This document shows, one piece after another, positions 1-10,536 of a DNA stretch of 64,000 nucleotides. Below the pieces are notes generated by a model that searched no databases, was not told where the DNA came from, and saw nothing but the letters and a program-made list of their open reading frames with translations. The position numbers and the translations under genes were made by a program. This DNA is from Forficula auricularia (taxonomy: Eukaryota > Arthropoda > Insecta > Dermaptera > Forficulidae), in assembly GCA_024734495.1 (NCBI GenBank), contig JALMQS010000666.1, positions 194,295 through 258,294 on the forward strand. Direction: 5' to 3'. How positions within the stretch are numbered: position 1 is the stretch's first letter; every line of letters starts with the position of its first letter.

Positions 1-760
1 AATATTATCAATTTTAAAAACAAGAAAAATAAACTGCAACGGATCGTTGCTAAACTTTATCCAAATTCATTTGAAATATTAAAATGTTTATTTCTTTATT
101 ATTAATCAGATATCACTTGCTATTTGCAGGTCATGTTGACTTTAATTCAAAAATAATGATCGATACTCATTTAACAGTCGAGGAATAACAATTCTATATT
201 GGATTTTTGACATTTCGGTTATTATTGGTAACCATTGCTGAAAACGTGGAGGAATCGACTTAAAATAAAAAATAGCGATCGATTCTTATCTAATACTAGC
301 GGAATAACCTTATTGCATTCCATTTTCGATGTTTTGACTATTAATGGCAACCTCTACTGAAAACGTGGAAGAATCGACTTAAAATCAAAAAGACTAAATT
401 CTTTTATGGCAAACAATTCAAGCTTGAAATGAATTTACTCTTTTTGATTTTAAGTCGATTCTTCAACGTTTTCATTAGAGGTTGCCATTAATAGTCAAAA
501 TATCAAAAATGGAATGCAATAAGGTTATTTCTCTAGTATTAGATAAGAATCGATCGCTATTTTTGATTTTAAGTCGATTCCTCCATGTTTTCAGCAATGG
601 TTACCAATAATAATCTGAAGCGTCAAAAATCCAATATAGGATGGTTATTCCTCAAGTACTAGATGAGAATCAATCGCTATTTTTGATTTTAAGTCGATTC
701 CTCTATGTCTTCAGCAAAGGTAACGGATAAGAAAACAACACAGTTGCTATGGTTACTTAT
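1..760. repeat. R3 foldback repeat (AATCGACTTAAAATC family)
   Basis: This is an inverted repeat. A left arm at about 180-405 is repeated in opposite orientation at about 435-725. Each arm holds sub-repeats of about 120 bp carrying the motif AATCGACTTAAAATC. The loop contains CAAGCTTGA. Related copies lie at 20213-20705 and 30868-31530. The left edge is cut by the window start. No coding potential is seen. Confidence 0.7.
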
Positions 761-1318
761 AAAATTTCCTCCCAAATTTTTAGCATTTCACAGAGAGAAG
801 CCTAACCATTCTTACTTAAGCAAGGCTAAATGAGATATATTAAAACAATCAAATGAATAAATTTTAAAGAATTTAAAATTAAATATTAAAAAAAGTACCA
901 TCTTACTCCAGAGTAAAGTACTTTAAAATGTAATTTTACTAAAAACTTTATTTAACCTTTTTTGTGGTCCCCAAGGTACTTAATTAGGATATTAAATTTC
1001 ATCAAAATTGGTTAAGTCATTTTCAAGATATTTCGAAAAAACTAAAAAAGTACTGAAATAAAGTACTAATGTTTGTGGGCCGATATGTACCAAAAACTAA
1101 TCAGCGCTTTATTTAGTTAAAAGAATGCTAGTTTTTTAATTTCATTTCATTCAGTCAAACAGTGTGGAAAAAATCGTTGGCCAAATAAACGATAACATCC
1201 ATACATCCATACATCCATACATCTATATATACATACATACATCCGCACGCACTAAATGAAAAAATCGCACTTTTTGGCCTCTCCATGTAATTTTTGGCAA
1301 AACCGTCACGTGCTAAAA
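761..1318. other. AT-rich stretch with (CATCCATA)n microsatellite
   Basis: No gene is visible here. A CATCCATA/CATACATA microsatellite runs from about 1196 to 1245. Confidence 0.6.
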
Positions 1319-1319
1319 T

Positions 1320-1586
1320 TCAACCTAATTGAAAAAAACTACAATTTGTGACTTTAATTGAGACCATGGGTTCCGTAGTCTTTACCTGAGGACCACGCTT
1401 GCTTCGAGACCGATGCTTCGCATTGGATAAAGTAAAAATTGATAATAAAAAAGTGATATTTTTGGTAAAATAAATACCAACCAGGGTGTGTATCATATTT
1501 GCACTGTTGGTGAGAAAGAAAATTTCGGTCTCATACGAGGCAAAAAATGCGATCATATTTAATTGGGAGAGGTCGCCTCCATCCAT
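1320..1586 (-). other. Open frame, possible exon, unrecognised
   Basis: An 88-codon frame opens just after a CTAG and contains a CAG|GTAAAG donor-like site near 1387. An internal stretch reading ETEIFFLTNSANMIHT is faintly like the sixth membrane segment of odorant receptors. It lies on the same strand as the receptor at 14094-24175 and downstream of it, so it could be a late exon. The resemblance is weak and chance is equally likely. Confidence 0.2.
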
Positions 1587-1627
1587 CTAGAGCAGAGATA
1601 TACAAATAAGTTTTAATAAGCTTATTA

Positions 1628-1657
1628 TATATTATTATTATTATTATTATTATTTTA
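1628..1657. repeat. (ATT)n microsatellite
   Basis: About nine ATT units lie in an AT-rich stretch. Confidence 0.8.
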
Positions 1658-1740
1658 AATATAGTAAAGGTGGTCCTTTCACTCCAGTTGAGTCAAAAGA
1701 AGTGTAGTATATCTAATATTTAATAAAATAAGTTATAAAA

Positions 1741-2401
1741 ATAATTTTTAAGAAAAAAATAAAAACCGACTTCAAAAAATTAAATGCAACAAATAAAATA
1801 CACTAAAAGGTATAAAATAATTATTATCTTATTTAGTTACAACTAAACAACGAAATATTTACAAGAAGTTACTTTTTGAAGTCGGTGCCAAACATATACC
1901 TTTTATGAATCGCACTCGACGGACTTGTACTTTAGTACGTTCGCTTATAGGTATAGTTTGTTTGGCACCGACTTCAAAAAGTAATTTCATGTTAATATTT
2001 CGTCGTTTAGTTGTAACTAAATAAGATAATAATTATTTTATACCTTTTAGTGTATTTATATTTGTTGCATTTAATTTTTTGAAGTCGGTTTTTATTTTTT
2101 TCTTAAAAATCATTTTTATTTTTCTCTTTTAGTGATGTTATTAATAGTAATCATATCATCAGAACTTGACCAAATTAATATGACACCATCCCTAAGATAC
2201 CCCTTTCCAATAAAAAAAGAATCATCGAAATCGGTTCATAAACAAAGAAGTTAGGTCTAAACAAACCTAACAAAAAAGGTCTAATACCTACGAAAAAAAA
2301 CGAAAAAAATATGGGACCAAACGGAAGCTAGACTGGACCCAATGCAAAAAAAATTTTCAAAATCGGTTGACAATTGGCGGAGATATGAGGTAACATAGCA
2401 C

Positions 2402-2433
<32 letters not shown>

Positions 2434-2473
2434 GTCGAATAGAGAAACTCCTCCTTTTTTGAAGTCGGTTAAA
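1741..2473. repeat. R2 foldback repeat (GAAGTCGG family), 5' truncated
   Basis: The copy carries four GAAGTCGG/CCGACTTC blocks: CCGACTTCAAAAAA near 1768, the pair around the GGCACCGACTTC hairpin at about 1878-1980, TTTTTTGAAGTCGGTT near 2080, and a terminal GAAGTCGGTT near 2462. The stem pairs the two TTTAGTTGTAACTAAA segments. Other copies lie at 24418, 31655, 53030, 54128, 60237 and 63195. No open frame is conserved among copies. Confidence 0.75.
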
Positions 2474-2617
2474 AATACAAATGAAAAATAATAGAATTAA
2501 AAAAGAAATCGTATGAAAGCCGTATATGGTTGAAATAAAAACATTTATAAAAAAAATCATTACAATACAAATAGTCCAGGCAAATTACGAATTTAACAGG
2601 AAATAATTCTATTGCTG

Positions 2618-4470
2618 GAATACCTTTATTGGTACTCCAATACCCTAAGTCTTTCCTCAAATCTGTGATGTGAAAATTTTTCTACGCGCCTCAAAAATGA
2701 GAAAATTTCGGAGTTTTTTCAGTTTTTTCTTAAATAACTCTAAAACGGCTTATCAAATAAAAAAGATATTTATTAGATAAATTAAAGCACTTTATATTAC
2801 GCGTAAACTGATAACAATTTCATCTATTTAAGTTCAGTGGAACCTGTACTAAGCGTCTGTCAAAAAACAGCCCCCGGAGCACTTTTGAATATTCCTAAAA
2901 ATCGTACTTTTTTCGATTTTTTCCCATTTTGACCATGAAGTAGCATGTTTTCGAGAAATACCACTCTATACATTTTTAAACTAGATGAAATTTGTTACAA
3001 TTAAAACAAAGTTTTGTAACCAAAATGAATCTGCCACGGTTTCGCCCCGGAGTACGGTATCTAAACACAGCTCACTACTTGAAAGGAAGTGAGTTGGAAG
3101 ACAGCATTCGTACACGTGGAGGCAAATGAGAATCATCATATGTGTCGTGGTGGCAAGAATTGAAGGGAATAAACTCTGTTTTCGTTTCGTTTTTATCGTG
3201 TACCGTTTACCGTTAATATTATTATTTATCGATTATCGTTCCGTGTGATTTAGTGTCGTTGTTGTTGAGAAGTACTCAACAATAAAATTTATTAATATAA
3301 CTTATATATTAAATATCATTAAATATTTAGTTTTATTCATTTAGAGCAGATGGCTCTTTGCCGAGTACAAAATATTGTTTAAATAATATCAATATTTGTT
3401 GTTTTATTATTAAATTATATAACTTCATTTAATTAATAAAAGTCAAGATTGTTTAACCACATTGCTATACATATATACATATACCGGTTTAAATAATTAT
3501 ACAATATTTTAAACAACAAACATTTTATTTATTTATTTTTGCAACCTAGAGCAAAGTGAACATTACCGATTTTTTCAGCCAGTATAGTTTCATCTTAATT
3601 GGATAATGGTAACCCGTGTAGCAATGAGGTTGAAGTTTCCAGTTTTTGAAAAAAATCTCAGTTTTTCCTTCATAAAATGAAAACCACTAATCCTATAAAT
3701 TTGATTTCTATCTCATTGTCTAGAAGTTTTATTTACTTGAACGTTTACTTAGACTACTTTTTTGATTTAACTCTTAGATTTATAGATATCCTACATTTTT
3801 CGGACAGAATATGATCCGAATCCTCAAAAGCGTCATTGAAAATGCTGGATATCTATAAATATAATTTTATCAAAAAAGTGGTCCAAATAAATGTTCTAAT
3901 CAACAAAGTTTACTAGAGAATGAGATAGAAATCAAGTTTCTAGGATGAGTGATTTTAATTTTTATGAAGGAAAAACTGCGACTTTTTGCAAAAAACTGGA
4001 AACTTCAACCTCATTGTGTTACGGATTACCATTATCCATTTAAGATGAAGCTTTGTTTAAATTGGAGCAAATTTAATCTAGTTTAAAAATGTATAGAGTG
4101 GTCTTTGACGAAAACGTGCAACTTCATGGTCAAAATGTGAAAAATTCGAAAAAAGTACGAGTTTTAGGGATATTCAAAAGTGATCACGGGAGCTGTACCT
4201 ATTTGACAGACGCTTGTACAGGTTCTACTGAACCTAAATAGATGAAACTTGTTATCATTTTACGTGTAATTTAAAGTGATTCAATTTATTCTATAGGTAT
4301 CTTTTTGATTTGATAATCCGTTTTAGAGTTATTTAAGAAAACTGAAAAAAACTCAAATTTTCTCATTTTGAGGCGCGTAGAAAAATTTCCACAAAACAGA
4401 TTTGTGGGGAAAACTTATGGTAGTAATATTGGAGTACCAATAAAGGTATTCCAGCAATAAAATCTTTACC
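2618..4470. repeat. Long foldback element with an insertion in its left arm
   Basis: The sequence at 2618-3014 plus 3588-3800 is repeated inverted at about 3842-4470. Both ends carry CTTTATTGGTACTCCAATA or its complement, and both carry CTACGCGCCTC. The arms total about 600 bp with a loop near 3800-3840. The left arm is split by about 570 bp of unrelated sequence (3015-3587). No transposase frame is seen, so the element is non-autonomous. Confidence 0.65.
3015..3587. other. Insertion of unknown type inside the foldback arm
   Basis: This segment is absent from the right arm, so its boundaries follow from the comparison. It starts near TTTTGTAACC and holds a somewhat GC-richer part (about 3030-3130) followed by an AT-rich part. 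No open frame, terminal inverted repeat or clear target duplication was recognised. Confidence 0.5.
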
Positions 4471-4805
4471 GAGCATTATTTTCTGTTTATGCCATTTTTT
4501 CAATGTAATTTGCCTCGACTAAAAAGTTAGTTTGATTTATTCAAATCAACTGATAATATCTCTTGTATGATTTGACAATGCGTTGTATTAAGACTGTTTA
4601 TGTTTACATCCGGACATAGCATTTATGTGATTTTTTTAAAGTAAATATCTAAGTAATTGTAAACATGTTTCAAAAAGCTAATTTTTAGTTGTTTTTTTAA
4701 CTTTATCTATTCAACTAATAGTAGGTAGTATAATTCAAGAGAAAGTGTCAAGATCTTAATTTTCCACAAGACTCTGAAAAAATGTTTACAATTTAAAAAA
4801 TTGTG
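4471..4805. other. AT-rich sequence, nothing recognised
   Basis: No open frame, repeat end or RNA motif was found. Confidence 0.5.
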
Positions 4806-6091
4806 CACTGAAGTGCAAAAAAATCGATCCACCAATAAAAATTTTATTAAATACTAAATCATTTTTAGTTTTTTTACAAGGAAACATAAATTATTAAAAG
4901 TATTGCTTAATGCAAGTGTAATTGCCACTTGTTGTTGACTTAGCTCTTGATTAATATTAGTTATTCACAATTTGAACTGCTTGAATTTCAGAATTATCCA
5001 TTTTGTATATTTTATTTTTCTATCAATGATGCTTAATTCAAAATTATTCATTTTATTGATATTTCAAATGGAATTTGATCTTTTATTAAAATTTTATTTC
5101 GATATAAAGTGATATTGAAAAAGTATGATAATTTCTAATATTGTATCTTTTAATTTAATTTTACTTATTTTTTAACTTTACCATACATGGTATGGTCAAG
5201 AATTGTAATCCTACATGAAAAAAGTGTTTTTTTTCAAAATATCTAAAAAACAGCTGAAACTATTTCGATTAAAAAAATTGAGCTAAACCATGGAATTTCG
5301 GTCTACAAAAATGCTCTAATAAGTGAACATCGAAAAAATTATATTTTTTGATATAATAATTGTTTTGTCAAAATGTCTGTTAGTCTGTGCGTTACCAAAT
5401 TTTGTGGACGATGTAGCACAAAAACTAGTAGTTTGAATATCGAAGCTAAATTTCACACGTAGTTTTGGTCCATTGAGATTAAGAGCTGATTAGATTTTGG
5501 TGCATATCAACCCAAAAATTAAGGGGGGTGAAGGGGGGTTAAAATTTAAAAATCTAGGTCTTGTGAGCAAACTCAACCAAATTTTGTATACATAATCAGT
5601 GGACCCCCAGAAGTCTAAAAATGCAAAATCTCACAGCCCAAAATAAGGGGGGTCAAAAAATGAAAATCTTGGCCATTTAACAAACTCAACCAAATTTTGT
5701 ATACATAATCAGTGGGCCCCCAGAAGTCTAAAAATGCAAAATCTCACTGGCAAAAATAAGGGGGGGGGTCAAAAAATGAAAATCTTGGCCATTTACCAAA
5801 CTCAACCAAATTTTGTATACATGGATCCCCAGGAGTCTAAAAATGCAAAAACTAACCCCCTCTTCCCTAAATGATTATAAATAATTTTATTAAATATAAG
5901 AGAGGAGCCAGGTTGTATGGTAAAGTCAAGTGGATGGCCACATCAGAACACGTCAGCTTATTTTTATAAAATTCAAAAATTATCTACAATATTTATTGAA
6001 TATGTTAGTTTAACAGTTATTAAAACAAATTATATGAATATTTGTAAAAATTTTAAAAATAATTGATATTTAATAAAGTTTTTATTGGTGG
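4806..6091 (-). mobile_element. Composite TIR element carrying an R1 copy
   Basis: The ends form an inverted repeat: CCACCAATAAAAA at 4829 and TTTTTATTGGTGG ending at 6091, both followed inward by TTTATTAAATA. A second copy in the opposite orientation lies at 16636-18012. The two are alike across the terminal arms as well as the R1 core, so the whole unit behaves as one element. The superfamily is not identifiable and no transposase is present. Confidence 0.6.
5170..5963 (-). repeat. R1 copy (HINE-like)
   Basis: In its own orientation the copy starts GCTGACGTGTTCTGATGTGG and ends in a hairpin near ACCATACATGGTATGGTAAAG. Two to three central units of about 115 bp, each with TTTGTATACATAATCAGTGG and a G/C run, lie in the middle. 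There is no coding sequence. Confidence 0.7.
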
Positions 6092-6400
6092 CTTGACCGT
6101 AGCGTATTTTCCAAAATTTGCAGGGTAATGTTTGATTCAAACTTCACCAAAGCATAGATAGAGACTTTTTATTTAATATTGTCGGCGAAAGGACCTCCTT
6201 ATTATATAGATAGGGACATACCTTCGTTAAAAGAAACGTTAGAGTAATAGTACATGTTACAGTTCGAACAGTCGTACAAAAAAGGACAAGTGGAATAAAT
6301 TTCTTCGAAAAATATTCATACATGCTGGAAAAGATTAGAATTTATTTTTGAATCCAAGATTAAGTAAAAGTGAAATATAAGTTAAAAGTGGTATATGAAT
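6092..6400. other. Unassigned sequence
   Basis: Low to moderate complexity. No gene or repeat end was recognised. Confidence 0.4.
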
Positions 6401-6496
6401 ATTATTTTTAAACGGTAGATCACTCGTATCCATAATAAGCATTAATTAACAGGAATAGCAGGGAATTGGATAAAAATAAAAAACAGAGTTTTTATT

Positions 6497-6548
6497 GAAT
6501 GGGCCAGACGTTTCGTCGATTAATTTCGACTTCCTCAGTGGCTCATTC
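6497..6548 (-). ncRNA. Hammerhead ribozyme-like motif (left arm)
   Basis: This is the mirror of the motif at 6882-6933, in the other arm of the palindrome and read on the minus strand, with the same core, stem I and stem II. Confidence 0.5.
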
Positions 6549-6881
6549 TATCACTCTTTGTCAAAAGACAATTCCACTACGCGACGAAACATCCTTTAAT
6601 CCTTTTTATTTAAACTATAATACATTGTTGGATCATGCCCCAATTGCTCAAGAATCTTGAACTTTTACACACTTGAACAATCAAAAAATTAAAACCTTTT
6701 ATCAAAATTTATCACAAAAAAATTTTGATAAAAGGTTTTAATTTTTTGATTGTTCAAGTGTGTAAAAGTTCAAGATTCTTGAGCAATTGGGGCATGATCC
6801 AACAATGTATTATAGTTTAAATAAAAAGGATTAAAGGATGTTTCGTCGCGTAGTGGAATTGTCTTTTGACAAAGAGTGATA

Positions 6882-6933
6882 GAATGAGCCACTGAGGAAG
6901 TCGAAATTAATCGACGAAACGTCTGGCCCATTC
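6882..6933 (+). ncRNA. Hammerhead ribozyme-like motif (right arm)
   Basis: Stem I pairs GAATGAGCCA (6882-6891) with TGGCCCATTC (6924-6933), 9 of 10 positions. The conserved core CTGAGGA (CUGANGA) is at 6892-6898. Stem II pairs GTCG (6900-6903) with CGAC (6912-6915). GAAA follows at 6916-6919, then CGTC with predicted cleavage after C6923. Stem III is only AC/GT without a loop. Such short stem III forms are thought to work as dimers through a self-complementary ACGT. Confidence 0.55.
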
Positions 6934-7315
6934 AATAAAAACTCTGTTTTTTATTTTTATCCAATTCCCTGCTATTCCTGTTAATTAATTATTTTTAAAT
7001 TTGAAAATTCGTTTTAGTCTAAGATCCCGACTTAGGTCGACCTTCATCTATCGAGTTTTTTAATCAAATTAATATTTTGATAATATCTACTATTATTAAA
7101 CGAGCAGGGGCTGTGGAGTTTAAGTAACAAGAATTAATTTCTGACTCCGAATCTCACTCACACAAAACAGTATCCTGAAGGTTTTCTACATTTTATTCGA
7201 TCGCGACTCTAATGTAGGGAATTTTTGTCAAATATTGAGTGAAAATAATATTTGAACTTATATATTTCTAACTTGATAATAATATTAAATAAATTTAATT
7301 TTCTCATTAATATAT

Positions 7316-7441
7316 TGATGCGTACAAAGCTTACTCGATGTATTGTTAATCGTTTTATTGTTTATATTTATATGTTGATGTTGTTGTTAAATAAATGTTT
7401 TTTTAAACAAGATTACAATTCTTAATTAATATGATCGTAAT
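7316..7441 (+). repeat. Solo LTR
   Basis: About 126 bp match the LTRs at 7509-7635 and 9036-9159, starting TGATGCGTACAAAGC and ending GATCGTAAT. It is separated from the 5' LTR by a 67-bp segment (7442-7508) that also precedes 7316 and follows 9159. Confidence 0.7.
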
Positions 7442-7508
7442 TTGAACTTATATATTTCTAACTTGAAATAATAATATTAAATAAATTTTAATTTTCTCAT
7501 TAATATAT

Positions 7509-7635
7509 TGATGCGTACAAAGCTTACTTGATGTATTGTTAATCGTTTTATTGTTTATATTTATATGTTGATGTTGTTGTTAAATAAATGTTTTTTTAAA
7601 TAAGATTACGAATTCTTAATTAATATGATCGTAAT
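7509..7635 (+). repeat. 5' LTR of small LTR retrotransposon
   Basis: It begins TGATGCGTACAAAGC and is followed directly by a primer binding site. It is near-identical to 9036-9159. Confidence 0.75.
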
Positions 7636-7637
7636 AT

Positions 7638-7650
7638 TGGCGCCCGAACA
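7638..7650 (+). promoter_or_regulatory. Primer binding site, tRNA-Lys type
   Basis: TGGCGCCCGAACA just downstream of the 5' LTR matches the 3' end of lysine tRNA, the usual minus-strand primer site for many LTR elements. Confidence 0.8.
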
Positions 7651-7724
7651 ATGTGAAAATGATAAGAAAACCTAGTAGACCACTAGCGAAGAGGAATAAG
7701 AAAAATGATTTTGCGAATATGGAA

Positions 7725-8626
7725 ATAACGAGGGGGAGATATCGAAGATCAAGGATCATATAAAAAAAGGTGAGCATAGAGTAATGGATTTGGGAGAGGA
7801 GGTGAATAAATTAAAAAATGAATTCGAAAAATAATAAAAAAATTAAAAGATGATTTGGAAGAGGAAAAAAACAAGAGGATAGAGTTGGAAGAAATAATAA
7901 AAAGGAAGGAAAATTCGGAAAAGGGAAGTGATTTCGAGATTAATAGGAATATTCAATTAGCAGACGTGGGAAAATTCCTTCCGGTGTTTAGAGCTCTCCC
8001 AGAGGAAGATCCGAAGTTATTTTTAAAAAGGTCGAGAATACTCTATTAAAATATAAAGTACCGGAAGATGTTTGGCTCATGGTGGTTTCGGATCAGTTGT
8101 TAGATAAGGCCAAGACATGGTGGCGGGTGGTCAATCAATTTCCAGCGTTGGATTGGAAAGATTTTAAAATGAAATTTCTCCGAGAATACGATAGTTTAAT
8201 CGTAGTCTCAAAGTTAAAGGTTATGTTTTATGAGGAGAAACAGAGAAAAGACGAACCTATAAGGTTATTTATTGAGAATAAGATGGCTTTATATAAGAGA
8301 GTTTTTCCGGACGAAGATGCTGGTTCAATCCTTCAAGTTTTAGTGGAGATGATTACTCCACGTGTTAGATCGTCCATTAGGGAATGAAATTCACTGATAT
8401 TGAAGGGTTTATGCAGACGGTAGAAGAAATAGAAAGGGATTTAAAGGATATGGATAAAGAAGAGAAGACAAGTCCCACTCAGGATAGAAGTTGCATTCAG
8501 GATAGACGTTTTTGTGGATTCTGTAGGCAGGAAGGACATGGGGAAGACACTTGTTTCAAGAAGGAAACGAGTGGAGGGGCAAGGAAAAAGGGAGTTCCTT
8601 GTCCAAAAAGCAGTAGGATTCCCTAA
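7725..8626 (+). pseudogene. LTR retrotransposon gag, frameshifted
   Basis: The gag reads through three successive frames. The first (about 7855-8049) is a charged, probably coiled-coil N-terminal region ending FLPVFRALPEEDPKLFL. The second (8079-8387) is the retrotransposon gag core, with AKTWWRVV and DFKMKFLREY. The third (8384-8626) carries a CCHC zinc knuckle, C-x2-C-x4-H-x4-C (CGFCRQEGHGEDTC, about 8513-8554), which binds nucleic acid. At least two frameshifts separate the parts. No protease or reverse transcriptase follows, so the element must have depended on proteins supplied in trans. Confidence 0.7.
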
Positions 8627-8814
8627 GAAAGTAGGAATAGAAAGTGAGATCGCTAGTCATATTATTTGTTGTGTGAATAAATTTTCGAAATCATTAGGCC
8701 ACCAATGGAATTACAAATAGAGGAAAGTAGAAGGGCATTAACTAATAAGAAGATGATTTAATTCCGTACTGGTTGAAGGAAGTCAAGGAGGATGAGTTGA
8801 ATATAATGGAAGAG

Positions 8815-9005
8815 GAGAAACTAGATGCTGGTCAGATGAAATTAAATCAAAATAAGGAAGAGTTACTTCATCAAATAAAATTATATTTAGAAAAATCGAT
8901 GGATGGAGCAAAAATTATTGAAAACAGTCAAAGAAAGGGGCAGGTTAGTTAAATATCATTCGAGTTATTTTAAACCTAGGAAGAAGAAGAATGATCCTGT
9001 GGGAA
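8815..9005 (+). pseudogene. Remnant of a pol 3' end
   Basis: Short frames just upstream of the polypurine tract read ELLHQIKLYLEKSMDGAKII and, in another frame, VKYHSSYFKPRKKKNDP. They resemble the tail of an integrase in Ty3/gypsy- or BEL-type elements. Protease, reverse transcriptase and RNase H are missing, so the element has a large internal deletion. Confidence 0.35.
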
Positions 9006-9021
9006 GCTGCGTCCGTGTTCT

Positions 9022-9035
9022 AAGGAGGGGAGAAT
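9022..9035 (+). promoter_or_regulatory. Polypurine tract
   Basis: AAGGAGGGGAGAAT lies immediately 5' of the 3' LTR, the expected site of plus-strand priming. Confidence 0.65.
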
Positions 9036-9159
9036 TGATGCGTACAAAGCTTACTTGATGTATTGTTAATCGTTTTATTGTTTATATTTATATGTTGATG
9101 TTGTTGTTAAATAAATGTTTTTAAATAAGATTACGAATTCTAATTAATATGATCGTAAT
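9036..9159 (+). repeat. 3' LTR
   Basis: It matches the 5' LTR over about 124 bp with a few single-base gaps. The flanking 68 bp (9160-9227) repeats the segments before each upstream LTR copy. Confidence 0.75.
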
Positions 9160-9684
9160 TTGAACTTATATATTTCTAACTTGAAATAATAATATTAAAT
9201 AAATTTTAATTTTCTCATTAATATATCAAAAGAATAATTGATACGTCAACAAGAATTATTTTGACGGCGCTGATTTGGAAAAAAAGAAATTTTTATCTCA
9301 CGAGACTACTGCGGATTACGCTATTGGAGTCTGCGGAGTATTAAGTCTGGACCAAGAGAGAAAAATATGTAATCCACTTAGCTACAATCCAACGTCATTT
9401 CGCGTATAGCCCGCTAGACATTCTGATGGATCACCAAGTGAATTTGAAATCTCAGATGTTATATATTCGATCTCCCAGTCCAGAGCGCTAGATCTATTAG
9501 CATGTATGTTAGATGCCTGCCATTAATTAACTGAAGGTTTTCTACATTTGATTCAATCGCGACTCTAATGTAGGGAATTTTTGTCAAATAAATCAGCGCG
9601 GTCAAAATAATTCTTGTTGACGTATCAATTATTCTTTGATATATTAATGAGAAAATTAAAATTTATTTAATATCATTATTTCAA

Positions 9685-10225
9685 GTTAGAAATATATAAG
9701 TTCAAATATTATTTTCACTCAATATTTGACAAAAATTACCTATAAAATAGCGAAGCAGATTAAATATTTCATAAAAATCGATATTAATTTAACATTTAAC
9801 GTAATAAAATAAAGCCCAATTTCCCTAGTACATGAGTTACGTAGCCCCCTTGCCTCTTGATAACCCCCACCCCCTCGTGATGTATATAGAATTTTAATTT
9901 ATGTTAACACGAATTAGAATAAAACAAAAGAATTCAGTATATAGGTATATTTTACGTTAGAAATATATAAGTTCAAATATTATTTTCACTCAATATTTGA
10001 CAAAATTACCTATAAAATAGCGAAGCAGATTAAATATTTCATAATAATCGATATTAATTTAACATTAACGTAATAAAATAAAGCCCAATTTCCCCTAGTA
10101 CATGAGTTACATGCCCCCCTCGCCCCTTGATAACCCCCCACCCTCGTGATGTATATAGAATTTTAATTTATGTTAACACGGAATTAGAATAAAACAAAAG
10201 AATTCATTATATAGGTATATTTTTT
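9685..10225. repeat. Tandem duplication, 2 x about 271 bp
   Basis: The unit starts GTTAGAAATATATAAGTTC and ends GAATTC(A)TATATAGGTATA. It occurs at about 9685-9955 and 9956-10225 with only small gaps between the copies. It includes the end of the foldback arm and a C-rich AACCCCCACCCCC block. Confidence 0.7.
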
Positions 10226-10245
10226 AAAAGTAAATATCTAATAAA

Positions 10246-10536
10246 TTAAATTAAAAAAAATTGCAAACTAAAATCGAAGAAAGCAGATATTTCTAATAAA
10301 ATAGTTAAATTTTTATATTTATTTCGTAGAATAAAATTAGATCGGAAACGATTGGAGTCAGCATTAAATTCTGATGCCAAATCATCCCATATTTTTTTAT
10401 TCTTTAAATTAGCATCGGAATCTGAACGCTTAGATTCTAACACATCTTTATATTTATTAACGAGAAAAACAAGACGTTTCTCCTCTTCTATTGTGAAATT
10501 GGGAGTTCTTTTACTCTTAATTGAAGATTGGTCCAT
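10246..10536 (-). CDS. Myb/SAN T-like DNA-binding domain protein fragment
   Basis: A 96-codon frame with its own ATG contains TPNFTIEEEKRLVFLVNKY, a spacer with DANLKNKKIWDDLASEFN, and LRNKYKNL. The two tryptophan/aromatic helices and the KNKKIWDDLASEFN signature match the Myb/SANT-like family found in insect proteins and in the Myb-like accessory protein of PIF/Harbinger transposons. Known members continue past this point, and the last 20 residues here look non-homologous, so the frame probably runs into an intron or a break. No Harbinger nuclease was seen nearby. It may be a domesticated or decayed transposon gene or the first exon of a host gene. Confidence 0.5.
   Translation of the reverse strand: MDQSSIKSKRTPNFTIEEEKRLVFLVNKYKDVLESKRSDSDANLKNKKIWDDLASEFNADSNRFRSNFILRNKYKNLTILLEISAFFDFSLQFFLI

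Larger units (their letters stand above)
6413..6987. mobile_element. Hammerhead-bearing palindromic insertion
   Basis: A nearly perfect palindrome occupies 6441-6989, with arms of about 269 bp and an 11-nt loop centred on 6715. ATTATTTTTAAA (6401-6412) recurs at 6988-6999, a 12-bp target duplication that brackets the unit. Each arm holds a hammerhead-ribozyme-like core. Penelope-like retroelements are known to carry hammerhead motifs in their terminal repeats and to leave inverted, 5'-truncated copies, so a Penelope-like origin is the favoured inference. No reverse transcriptase remains. Confidence 0.6.
7221..9737. mobile_element. Foldback element with an LTR retrotransposon in its left arm
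   Basis: The right arm (about 9590-9737) is the inverse of the left arm, which is split into 7221-7315 and 9160-9277. Shared landmarks are TTTGTCAAATATTGAGTG, TTAATATATCAAA and TTGATACGTCAACAAG. The spacer (about 9278-9589) has no recognised gene. Part of the outer flank, CTGAAGGTTTTCTACATTT onward, occurs at both 7176 and 9532. Confidence 0.6.

Noticed and set aside
1196..1245. CRISPR-like array
   Set aside because: A simple CATCCATA microsatellite without unique spacers. No array with spacers exists in the window.
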